Assembly: GCA_945878515.1 (NCBI GenBank)
Contig: CAMCTL010000115.1
Span: forward strand, 1-11,518
Reading direction: 5' to 3'
DNA: 11,518 nt
From: Flavobacterium psychrophilum
GTDB taxonomy: Bacteria; Bacteroidota; Bacteroidia; Flavobacteriales; Flavobacteriaceae
In this document: in pieces, positions 1 to 6,744 of the stretch
How positions within the stretch are numbered: position 1 is the stretch's first letter
How the letters are laid out: every line of letters starts with the position of its first letter
Notes under the pieces: model-generated
Databases searched by the model: none
Told to the model about the DNA's origin: nothing
The model's input: the letters and a program-made list of their open reading frames with translations, nothing else
Translations under genes and position numbers: made by a program

Positions 1-27
1 TTTTTATAAAACACTGCATACTAGTTG

Positions 28-53
28 CAAAAGTACAATTTTTTTATTTTCAA
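28..53 (-). promoter_or_regulatory. Bacteroidota-type promoter for a gene beyond the left edge
   Basis: Read on the minus strand, positions 35-28 are TACTTTTG, an exact match to the Bacteroidota -7 consensus TAnnTTTG. A TTTG lies upstream with a 15-nt spacer, shorter than the usual 17-23, so the -33 element is uncertain. Transcription would leave the window to the left within about 25 nt. The element lies just downstream of the left copy of the long direct repeat, the same arrangement as the promoter of the 1783-aa gene beside the right copy. Confidence 0.5.
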
Positions 54-68
54 ATATTTGTATGCCAT

Positions 69-421
69 ATTTTTATTAATAATTTTTTATGAAAATCGAT
101 AAAAAACATATACTGTCGATAAAGAACAAAACAAGTAAAAAATATTAGGCAAAATCTTACAAAATATTGAAAAAAGATTACTAAAATATCTTTTTTCTAA
201 AAATCTATTTTATCCCGAAACATTGCTAATTTCGGGATTATTATGCCATATTTGACGAGAATTGATGAAAAAAAAGATTAGCTTTACACATAGAGCTCTT
301 TGTACATAGCAAATAATGTTAATCACGAACAAATAGCAGTTACATTTAATATGCTTTAGGAGCTAGTTACTACAATTCAATAAAAATATAATTTTAGCTT
401 ATTTTAGTTTTTATTTTGCCA
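69..421 (-). repeat. Left copy of a ~350-bp diverged direct repeat
   Basis: This non-coding block matches 6158-6521 in the same orientation at roughly 75-80% identity by eye, with a few short indels. The 39 bases from position 97 are identical to those from 6186. Another 25-base identical block lies near the right end (around 372-396 against 6472-6496). The copies end abruptly after a shared TTTTGCCA. No ORF is conserved between them, so the block looks regulatory or structural. Within this copy, 212-238 form a perfect hairpin with 9-bp arms (ATCCCGAAA / TTTCGGGAT) and a 9-nt loop; only 5 bp of it survive in the other copy. Confidence 0.85.
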
Positions 422-665
422 ATCACGAGACCAAAACCTTGCATTTTTCTGCAGCAGACGAACTCTTTTTAGAACTGTTGAACCAAAAAGAAGCCAAACT
501 ACTTTTTTGTATTTTTTACTAGGTCGAATTCTTGATTTCATTTCCAAAAAAAGTTTTTAAGACGCAGTTTTTTTAAGAAATAGATTGAAAATTTGTTATA
601 CGGCAATACTATTTTTAACAAAAAAAAAATTAATTTGCTGGTTAAAACATTATTTTATTAAAATC
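422..665. other. Intergenic stretch with a possible coding remnant
   Basis: No complete gene is visible between the left repeat and the stop of the 1783-aa gene. A plus-strand open stretch running from about 368 to a TAG near 523 has a coding-looking composition in its middle (including SAADELFLELLNQKEAKLL) but no good start codon, and its first third lies in the repeat. It may be a decayed gene fragment or chance. The rest is AT-rich. Confidence 0.35.
613..647 (-). terminator. Weak candidate terminator of the 1783-aa gene
   Basis: About 20 nt after the stop codon there is an inverted repeat TTTTAAC (613-619) / GTTAAAA (641-647). On the minus strand its loop contains a run of ten T (629-620). 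The stem is AT-rich, and the T run sits inside the loop rather than after the stem, so this is not a canonical intrinsic terminator. Confidence 0.25.
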
Positions 666-3600
666 TTATTTAAAAACTATTTTCGATTGCCCAAAGCTCG
701 ATTTTTCATTTTTTATATCTAGCAACATAACTCCTTTTGGAACATTAAAATTAAAGTCTAATTCATTTTTACCTTCATTTAATTTTACGTTTGAAGAATG
801 CACTACTTTTCCTGTCATATCATATAGAGAAACAGTTGCAGTTGAAGCAACATCGCTAAACAACACACATTTCACATTGCCTAAAGAAGGATTAGGATAT
901 ACTAAAAATTCATTTTTCATGGTGTGCAATAAATCTTCGTATCCTTCTGGAGCTTTTTTAGTAAATTTCAAATCACTAATTGTCAAATCTAAATTTTTAG
1001 TTTTGGCTTCAACAGGCAGAAATGTGAAGGTAAGCATTGTTAAGTCATTTGCATTTATTTTTTCTTTAGATTTAGCTGATGTAAAGAACTTGAAAGGAAT
1101 ATAATAGGTTTGTTCTTCTTCACCAATGTTAATCATTGCTTTATACTGGTGTTTCCAATTTTCAACAGAAGCTTTGATTAATCCTAATTCAATCAATCCG
1201 CTTCCTTTTGCTGTAAAGGATACATATTTGTAGTCATTATAATCAGCGGCGAGTTGTCCTGGTAACAAAGACTTGTATAAAGTTGCATAGTCATTATCGC
1301 TAAACACCTCTAAATTTACGTTTCTATTGATTAGCATGTCGTCGTCAGTAGCAACACGTGTTAAATCGTTTGAAACTCTGTACTTATTGATGGTAGTATA
1401 TTTAGGATCATAATCTAAGCCCCAGTTACCATCTGCATGATAAAAAGCATCTTGAATTTCGCCTTCTACTCTAATCAAGCCATCAAATTCATAAGCATCT
1501 GCTACGGCCAAACGTATAGTTTGTTCCATTTCGGATTTTAATGGATTGTATCTTTCTGTAAATCCATTTGTTTCGCTGTAATTTTGATCCATACTAATTT
1601 CTATAGATCGACCAACTGCAGTGCTTTTTAATTTCAAAACAAGTTCATTTCCTTCTCTCGAAACCTTTGATGCAAAAGTTTTTGGAAGCTTTTGAATTTC
1701 AGATTGAACCAATGGCATCGAAGATTTCAAATTATTCAAAATATCGTTTACTAATTTGGTGGTTTGTTCTGGTAAAGTTGCCCAAACCTGAAAGTTGTAT
1801 ACATCTTTAAAAGGAGAGTATTCTTTTACAAACCAATTGGATTGTAATGTATATCCAGAGTCTGTATAATTTTTACCAACTGAAAACGATACAGCGTATT
1901 CTGTAACATTATTTCTTTGTTTAATAGTTTGCATTAAGAAATTATAACCACCGACCTTAATTGTTTTTACATTTAAAATTTCGGCACTTCTTAATCTATC
2001 GCAGGAAGCTTTGGTATGATTGTACACCTTGTCTTTAGTACGAACTCCTAAAACAACTGCTTTTGTAGATCCCTTTACAGAAAAATCGACACTTAATACT
2101 TCTTGTGCAATTGTATAATCTAAAATATCAGTTGGAGATGTAATATGCGCTGAGTCGCCTTTTTCTAATGTGGACGGAAACATTTCGGTCATTGTAAATT
2201 CCTTGCTTACTTTCTGAGTTGAAGACGACTCCTTTACTAATTGTTTTTTGTCAAACTTAGCTGCCTCATCTTTAACAAATTCTGTTGGAACACTATTCAT
2301 TTTTCTGCCAACATATTGTTTAGACATAATGTCGCCAAGACTTTCACTTTCTAGACCACCAGAATTACCCGTATTTACTTCGTTTGACGCAATTGTCACT
2401 GGTATTATGGTTGCGCTTGAACAACCTTTACCATTTGTACCTGTTATAGTTACTTCATAATATCCGGCTTGCGTAAACGGGAAGGTTACTGTACTTTGAT
2501 TCGAAAACAATCCTGATCCACCATTTGCCACCGACCAAGAATAACTACTAAAATCTGAGCTATTACTCAACACAAATTGCTTTGTAAGTGTACCCGCTGC
2601 ATTTGACAAGGTAGATTGGCTCACCACAGCAGCTGTCGACCCATTTACTGTTAATTGTACTGTTTTTGAACTAGATCCTAAATCATTTGTAGCTGTAAGT
2701 TTTACATTGTAAGTTCCTGCAACCGAATATATTTTTGTTGGATTTAAAAATGCACTTGTTGTTCCATCTCCAAATTCCCAAAGATAAGTAAGTGGTAAAC
2801 CAGCTTGCACTGGAGTTGTAGCATTTGTAAAATCAAAAGAATTGTTAGATAAACATTGGGTTGAATTGGCAACAGTGAAATTTGCCGTTGGAGCAGCACC
2901 AACATCTAAAGTTGAAATTGATACAGGTATTATGGTCGTACTTGAGCAACCATTAGTATTTACTCCTGTTAAGATTACCTGATAAAATCCGGCTTGTGTA
3001 AATGTAAAGTTTACCATATTTTGGTTCGAAAACAATCCTGTTCCACCATTCGACACTGACCACGAATAATTTGTAAATGCTGAGCTATTACTCAATACAA
3101 ATTGTTTGGTTATCGAACCAGCTGCACTTGATAAGGTCGATTGGCTAACGATTGCATCTGTTGAGCTACTTACTGTAACTTGTACTGTTTTTGAACTAGC
3201 GCCTATACTATTTGTAGCGGTCAGTTTTACACCGTAATTCCCGGCAGCTGAATACACTTTTGTTGGATTCGTAGCTGTGCTTGTTGTTCCATCTCCGAAT
3301 TCCCAAAGATAAGTTAATGGCAAGCCAGCTTGGATTGGCGTTGTAGTATTGTTGAAATTAAAAGAATTGGTTGCTAAACATTGGCTCAAATTAGCAACAG
3401 TAAAATTTGCAGTTGGAGCGATACCAACATCTTCCGTTGAAATAGATACCGGTATTATGGTTGTACTTGAGCAACCTTTAGTATTTACTCCAGTTATTGT
3501 TACCTGATGAACTCCGGCTTGAGTAAACACAAAGTTTGCTGTACTTTGATTAGAAAACAATCCAGTTCCGCCATTCGATACTGACCACGAATAATTTGTA

Positions 3601-6017
3601 AAATCTAAACTATTATTCAATACAATTTTTTTGGTTATTGAACCCGTTGCTTTCGACAAGGTCGACTGGCTGACAAAGGCACTAGTCGAGCTATTTACCG
3701 TTACTGTTACTGCTTTTATACTAGACCCTATACTATTGGTGGAGGTAAGCCTTACACTGTAAGTTCCTGCAGATGAATAAACTTTTGTCGGACTTAAAGA
3801 AGTACTTGTTGTTCCATCTCCAAAATCCCAAAGATAAGTAAATGGCAACTCAGCATGGATTGGTGTTGTAGCATTGGTAAAATTAAAAGAATTGGATGCT
3901 AAACATTGTGTCGAATTATCAACAGAGAAATCTGAAGTTGGAGCGATACCAACATCTGTAAATGAAATAGATACGGGGATTATGGTCGTGCTTGAGCAAC
4001 CTTTATCATCTACTGCAGTCACTGTTACTTGATAAACTCCTGCTTGGGTAAAATCAAAGTTTACTGTACTTTGATTCGAAAACAATCCGGTTCCGCCATT
4101 GGATACCGACCACGAATAATTTGTAAATCCGAAGCTATTATTCAATACAAATCTTTTAGTTATAGTTCCATTTACTTTCGACAAGGTCGATTGACTGACA
4201 GAAGCAGTACTCGGGTTAACTACCATTACTTTCATTGCTTTTGTATTAGACCCAAGACTATTTGTAGCGGTAAGCTTTACACTATACGATCCCGCAGCTG
4301 AATATACTTTTGTAGGATTCTCAGCTGTGCTTGTGGTTCCATCTGCAAAGTCCCAAAAGTAAGTAAATGGCAAAGCAGCTTGGATTGGCGTTGTGGCATT
4401 GGTGAAATTAAACGAATTACTAGCTAAGCATTGGATTGAATTATCAACAGAGAAGTCTGTAGTTGGTGCAATACCAACATCCAAAGTTGAAATAGTTACA
4501 GGTATAACAGTAGTACTTGAGCAGCCTTTATCATTTACCCCGGTCACTGTTACTTGATAAACTCCTGCTTGAGTAAATACAAAGTTTACTGTACTTTGAT
4601 TTGAAAACAATCCAGTTCCGACATTGGATACCGACCAAGAATAACTTGTAAAAGCTGCACTATTATTTAATACAAATTTCTTGGTTATCGAACCAGTTGC
4701 TTTCGACAAGGTCGATTGGCTAACTGAAGCGTTAGTCGAACTGTTTACTGTTACTATCACTGTTTTTGAACTAGAGCCTTTGCCATTTGTAGCAGTAAGT
4801 TTTACAATGTACGCTCCTCCAGCCGAATAAACTTTTGTTGGACTCTCATCTGTACTCGTTGTTCCATCTCCAAATTCCCAAAGATAAGTAAGGGGTAAAT
4901 TAGCTTGTATCGGCGTAGTGGAATTTGTGAAATTAAACGAATTGCTAGCTAAACATTGGGTTGCATTGGCAACAGAGCAATTTGCGGTCGGAGCCACGCC
5001 TGCAGCTGCTGGTGAGAATATAGCATAATGCACTTCTCCACCTGAATGAGTAAAACTATTTGCAATGACCTGACCTTCAATATTGGATTGATTTCCTGAT
5101 CCTTTAACAATATCAGCAAATGGTGCGAAAACTGTTCCTTTGATTCCTGAACCGTTTGTGATGTTTAGTTGGGTGGTATTATAGAAATTATACATTATAT
5201 AAGGACAATTTTCAAAGCTAATTCCTGTTTGATTCCATACCTTCCAATCGAAAGTTCCTGCCGCGTCCACATTAATTATCAGAACTTTTGAAGCAGTAGG
5301 TTTATTGCTGGTGAAATCCAATACTTGAACAGCATTCAAATCTGCCGCTGTGATGTTCCAGTAATTAAGGCCATTTTGCAAATTAATTTTTACTTGACTC
5401 GGTAAGTTTGTATTTGGAATTGACTGACCGTTGGGAGTGGTCAACTGAACGTTTGGTGTATTTTGAGATATGCTTTGTGAAGAGGCTTTCATTGTTTGAA
5501 AAGCATTTGCAAAATCTAATAAATTGGACTGGAAAACAGGGTTGTTGTTTACACTTACTCCTAAAGTTGGAGCATTTGCCTGCAACATAATAATGGGTGA
5601 GGAATTGTAATTAGAATTTGGTGTAATTCTAATAGGCGGAGTTGCATTATTTGGATCTGCATACCAAACTGTAGAGCCGGTAGCATTTCCAATTTTCAGA
5701 TAACCATTTGAGTTTACTTGTAGTGAACTACCACTTTGGTAATTTACTTTTCCATTTACTAAAAGCCCAATTTTAGCATTATTCACTTCAAAAGTGCCAG
5801 CGTTAAGTGTCGCAATTTGATAATTGCCGTCAATAGTTAGGTCTCCTCCAATGGCAATCGGACCTTGAGTTTGATTGGTTTTTAATGTCGCATTGCCTAA
5901 TGTAAAAATATTAAAGTTTTTTGCAGAATCTGTTGGGCTTTGGGCAACCAATATTGAGCTTGCAAATACAATAGTTACACTAAAAATTTTGACTAAATTT
6001 TGAATTTTAATTTTCAT
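666..6017 (-). CDS. Giant secreted choice-of-anchor A / PKD-repeat protein with T9SS type A sorting domain
   Basis: This 1783-aa protein is predicted to be exported by Sec and then placed on the surface or released by the type IX secretion system. Residues 1-26 form a signal peptide with a short basic start and a hydrophobic core ending in LVAQS. Residues ~34-335 resemble the choice-of-anchor A domain (GPIAIGGDL near the start, IEGQVIANSFTHSGGEVH near the end). Residues 343-1217 are five repeats of 175 aa, each with a PKD domain (YLWEFGDGTTS-type core) followed by a second Ig-like segment (YSWSVSNGGTGLFSNQ...GCSSTT). Residues 1218-~1570 are unrecognised. About 1570-1695 looks beta-rich and somewhat like a CBM11/CIA30 galactose-binding fold. 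Residues 1702-1783 are the T9SS sorting domain, starting NEFLVYPNPS. The ATG at 6017 is preceded by ACCCCCAAATC with no Shine-Dalgarno, as is usual in this phylum. An adhesive or structural role is inferred; no catalytic motif was seen. Confidence 0.92.
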   Translation of the reverse strand: MKIKIQNLVKIFSVTIVFASSILVAQSPTDSAKNFNIFTLGNATLKTNQTQGPIAIGGDLTIDGNYQIATLNAGTFEVNNAKIGLLVNGKVNYQSGSSLQVNSNGYLKIGNATGSTVWYADPNNATPPIRITPNSNYNSSPIIMLQANAPTLGVSVNNNPVFQSNLLDFANAFQTMKASSQSISQNTPNVQLTTPNGQSIPNTNLPSQVKINLQNGLNYWNITAADLNAVQVLDFTSNKPTASKVLIINVDAAGTFDWKVWNQTGISFENCPYIMYNFYNTTQLNITNGSGIKGTVFAPFADIVKGSGNQSNIEGQVIANSFTHSGGEVHYAIFSPAAAGVAPTANCSVANATQCLASNSFNFTNSTTPIQANLPLTYLWEFGDGTTSTDESPTKVYSAGGAYIVKLTATNGKGSSSKTVIVTVNSSTNASVSQSTLSKATGSITKKFVLNNSAAFTSYSWSVSNVGTGLFSNQSTVNFVFTQAGVYQVTVTGVNDKGCSSTTVIPVTISTLDVGIAPTTDFSVDNSIQCLASNSFNFTNATTPIQAALPFTYFWDFADGTTSTAENPTKVYSAAGSYSVKLTATNSLGSNTKAMKVMVVNPSTASVSQSTLSKVNGTITKRFVLNNSFGFTNYSWSVSNGGTGLFSNQSTVNFDFTQAGVYQVTVTAVDDKGCSSTTIIPVSISFTDVGIAPTSDFSVDNSTQCLASNSFNFTNATTPIHAELPFTYLWDFGDGTTSTSLSPTKVYSSAGTYSVRLTSTNSIGSSIKAVTVTVNSSTSAFVSQSTLSKATGSITKKIVLNNSLDFTNYSWSVSNGGTGLFSNQSTANFVFTQAGVHQVTITGVNTKGCSSTTIIPVSISTEDVGIAPTANFTVANLSQCLATNSFNFNNTTTPIQAGLPLTYLWEFGDGTTSTATNPTKVYSAAGNYGVKLTATNSIGASSKTVQVTVSSSTDAIVSQSTLSSAAGSITKQFVLSNSSAFTNYSWSVSNGGTGLFSNQNMVNFTFTQAGFYQVILTGVNTNGCSSTTIIPVSISTLDVGAAPTANFTVANSTQCLSNNSFDFTNATTPVQAGLPLTYLWEFGDGTTSAFLNPTKIYSVAGTYNVKLTATNDLGSSSKTVQLTVNGSTAAVVSQSTLSNAAGTLTKQFVLSNSSDFSSYSWSVANGGSGLFSNQSTVTFPFTQAGYYEVTITGTNGKGCSSATIIPVTIASNEVNTGNSGGLESESLGDIMSKQYVGRKMNSVPTEFVKDEAAKFDKKQLVKESSSTQKVSKEFTMTEMFPSTLEKGDSAHITSPTDILDYTIAQEVLSVDFSVKGSTKAVVLGVRTKDKVYNHTKASCDRLRSAEILNVKTIKVGGYNFLMQTIKQRNNVTEYAVSFSVGKNYTDSGYTLQSNWFVKEYSPFKDVYNFQVWATLPEQTTKLVNDILNNLKSSMPLVQSEIQKLPKTFASKVSREGNELVLKLKSTAVGRSIEISMDQNYSETNGFTERYNPLKSEMEQTIRLAVADAYEFDGLIRVEGEIQDAFYHADGNWGLDYDPKYTTINKYRVSNDLTRVATDDDMLINRNVNLEVFSDNDYATLYKSLLPGQLAADYNDYKYVSFTAKGSGLIELGLIKASVENWKHQYKAMINIGEEEQTYYIPFKFFTSAKSKEKINANDLTMLTFTFLPVEAKTKNLDLTISDLKFTKKAPEGYEDLLHTMKNEFLVYPNPSLGNVKCVLFSDVASTATVSLYDMTGKVVHSSNVKLNEGKNELDFNFNVPKGVMLLDIKNEKSSFGQSKIVFK
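2367..4991 (-). repeat. Five 525-bp coding repeats (175 aa each)
   Basis: Within the 1783-aa gene, the junction motif encoding [IA]APT recurs with its equivalent base at 2887, 3412, 3937, 4462 and 4987, a spacing of exactly 525 bp each time. The units are about 4467-4991, 3942-4466, 3417-3941, 2892-3416 and 2367-2891, in N- to C-terminal order. No indels separate them, although they have many substitutions. Each encodes QCL[AS]xNSF[ND]F...[WE/WD]F[GA]DGTTS, then a YSWSV...FTQAG[VFY] segment ending in GCSS[TA]T. This size and similarity could allow recombination to change the copy number. Confidence 0.95.
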
Positions 6018-6115
6018 GATTTGGGGGTAATAATGTTAATTAAAAAAATTCGATGTTTTTGCAGTTTTTAATACTGAAAGAACGTAAATAAATCTTAAAT
6101 AGCTGAATTCTAGTA
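6018..6115 (-). other. 5' leader of the 1783-aa gene
   Basis: About 95 nt lie between the predicted promoter and the ATG. The leader is AT-rich and has no Shine-Dalgarno. Immediately before the ATG is ACCCCCAAATC; a near copy of this (CCCCCCAAATC) lies on the same strand near 6574-6584, not followed by a start codon. Confidence 0.4.
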
Positions 6116-6144
6116 TAAAGGTAAGTAATTGTTTGTTTAGTCAA
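6116..6144 (-). promoter_or_regulatory. Predicted promoter of the 1783-aa gene
   Basis: On the minus strand, TTG (6144-6142) is followed after 18 nt by TACCTTTA (6123-6116). This differs by one base from the Bacteroidota -7 consensus TAnnTTTG and has consensus spacing. It lies directly downstream of the right repeat copy and about 95 nt upstream of the ATG. Confidence 0.5.
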
Positions 6145-6157
6145 AAATGTTTAATGG

Positions 6158-6521
6158 TATTTTTTATAAGAATTTTGCCAAAAAACGATAAAAAACATAT
6201 ACTGTCGATAAAGAACAAAACAAGCAAGAAAACATTAAGGTAAAATCTGACACACAATTGAAAAAAGATTAAAAAAATATCATTTTTTTTAAAATCTATT
6301 TTATCGCGAAACATTGCTAATTTCGGAATTACAGGGGCACATTTGAAGAGAATTGATGAAAATAAATAAAAAAATTATCTGTTTATATAATGCTCTTATT
6401 ACATAAACAAATAATGTTAACCACCAACAAATAGCAGTCGCATTTGATATGCTTTAGGGGCTCGTTACTGCAATTCAATAAAAATATAATTTTAGAAATT
6501 GGTTTAGTTTTTATTTTGCCA
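6158..6521 (-). repeat. Right copy of the ~350-bp diverged direct repeat
   Basis: Same orientation as 69-421, with an identical 39-base core starting at 6186 and a shared terminus TTTTGCCA. It lies immediately upstream of the promoter of the 1783-aa gene. The hairpin that is perfect in the left copy is degraded here (only CGAAA/TTTCG at 6307-6325 remains), so that hairpin is not under strong shared constraint. No conserved ORF was seen. Confidence 0.85.
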
Positions 6522-6702
6522 TATCTCTATATAGTAGTAGTAAAAACAACCATTTTTTTATGTAGTCCAAAGATTTGGGGGGAAACCGATATAATATGAA
6601 AATAGCATCATTTTTATTGGACAATATTGTCCTAAGTCATAGTGTTCAGACTAAGCAATAAATAATAGGTATTGTCTTAAGATTTAACATAGAAACGATT
6701 AG
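6522..6702. other. Gene-free spacer with a palindrome
   Basis: No gene of usual size. It contains a perfect 14-bp palindrome GGACAATATTGTCC at 6619-6632, a G6 run near 6577-6582, and a 21-codon ORF on the plus strand from ATG 6596 that has no supporting evidence. Confidence 0.5.
6619..6632. promoter_or_regulatory. 14-bp perfect palindrome, possible operator
   Basis: GGACAATATTGTCC is self-complementary across all 14 bases. It lies in the spacer between the receptor's terminator and the upstream cassette of the 1783-aa gene. A dimeric regulator could bind such a site, but it is about 475 bp from the predicted promoter and occurs only once as far as I can see. Confidence 0.25.
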
Positions 6703-6736
6703 AAAAAAATCCTGACAGTTAAACTATCAGGATTTT
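6703..6736 (-). terminator. Intrinsic terminator after the TonB-dependent receptor
   Basis: Starting about 8 nt after the receptor's stop, the minus strand folds into a hairpin. The outer arms are AATCCTGA / TCAGGATT (6708-6715, 6727-6734), then one mismatch, then AGT/ACT around a TAA loop. On the minus strand the stem is followed by a run of T (6709-6703), as in a rho-independent terminator. It ends the riboswitch-controlled transcript. Confidence 0.88.
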
Positions 6737-6744
6737 CAAAAAAA

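Noticed and set aside
212..238. Perfect 9-bp hairpin in the left repeat as a terminator
   Set aside because: No T run follows on either strand, and the other repeat copy has lost most of the stem without compensating changes.
2367..4991. CRISPR-like regular spacing in the left half
   Set aside because: The 525-bp period lies within one reading frame and encodes PKD modules; there are no short repeats with unique spacers.
877..5590. Several plus-strand ORFs of 60-90 codons opposite the giant gene
   Set aside because: They are antisense shadows; their products are low-complexity and lack recognisable features, while the minus frame has clear domains throughout.
69..6521. The flanking repeats as insertion sequence or composite transposon ends
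   Set aside because: No transposase, no terminal inverted repeats and no target-site duplication are visible; a duplicated upstream cassette fits better.
6596..6661. 21-codon plus-strand ORF MKIASFLLDNIVLSHSVQTKQ
   Set aside because: Too short, and the nearby G-run is badly placed for a ribosome binding site; no independent support.
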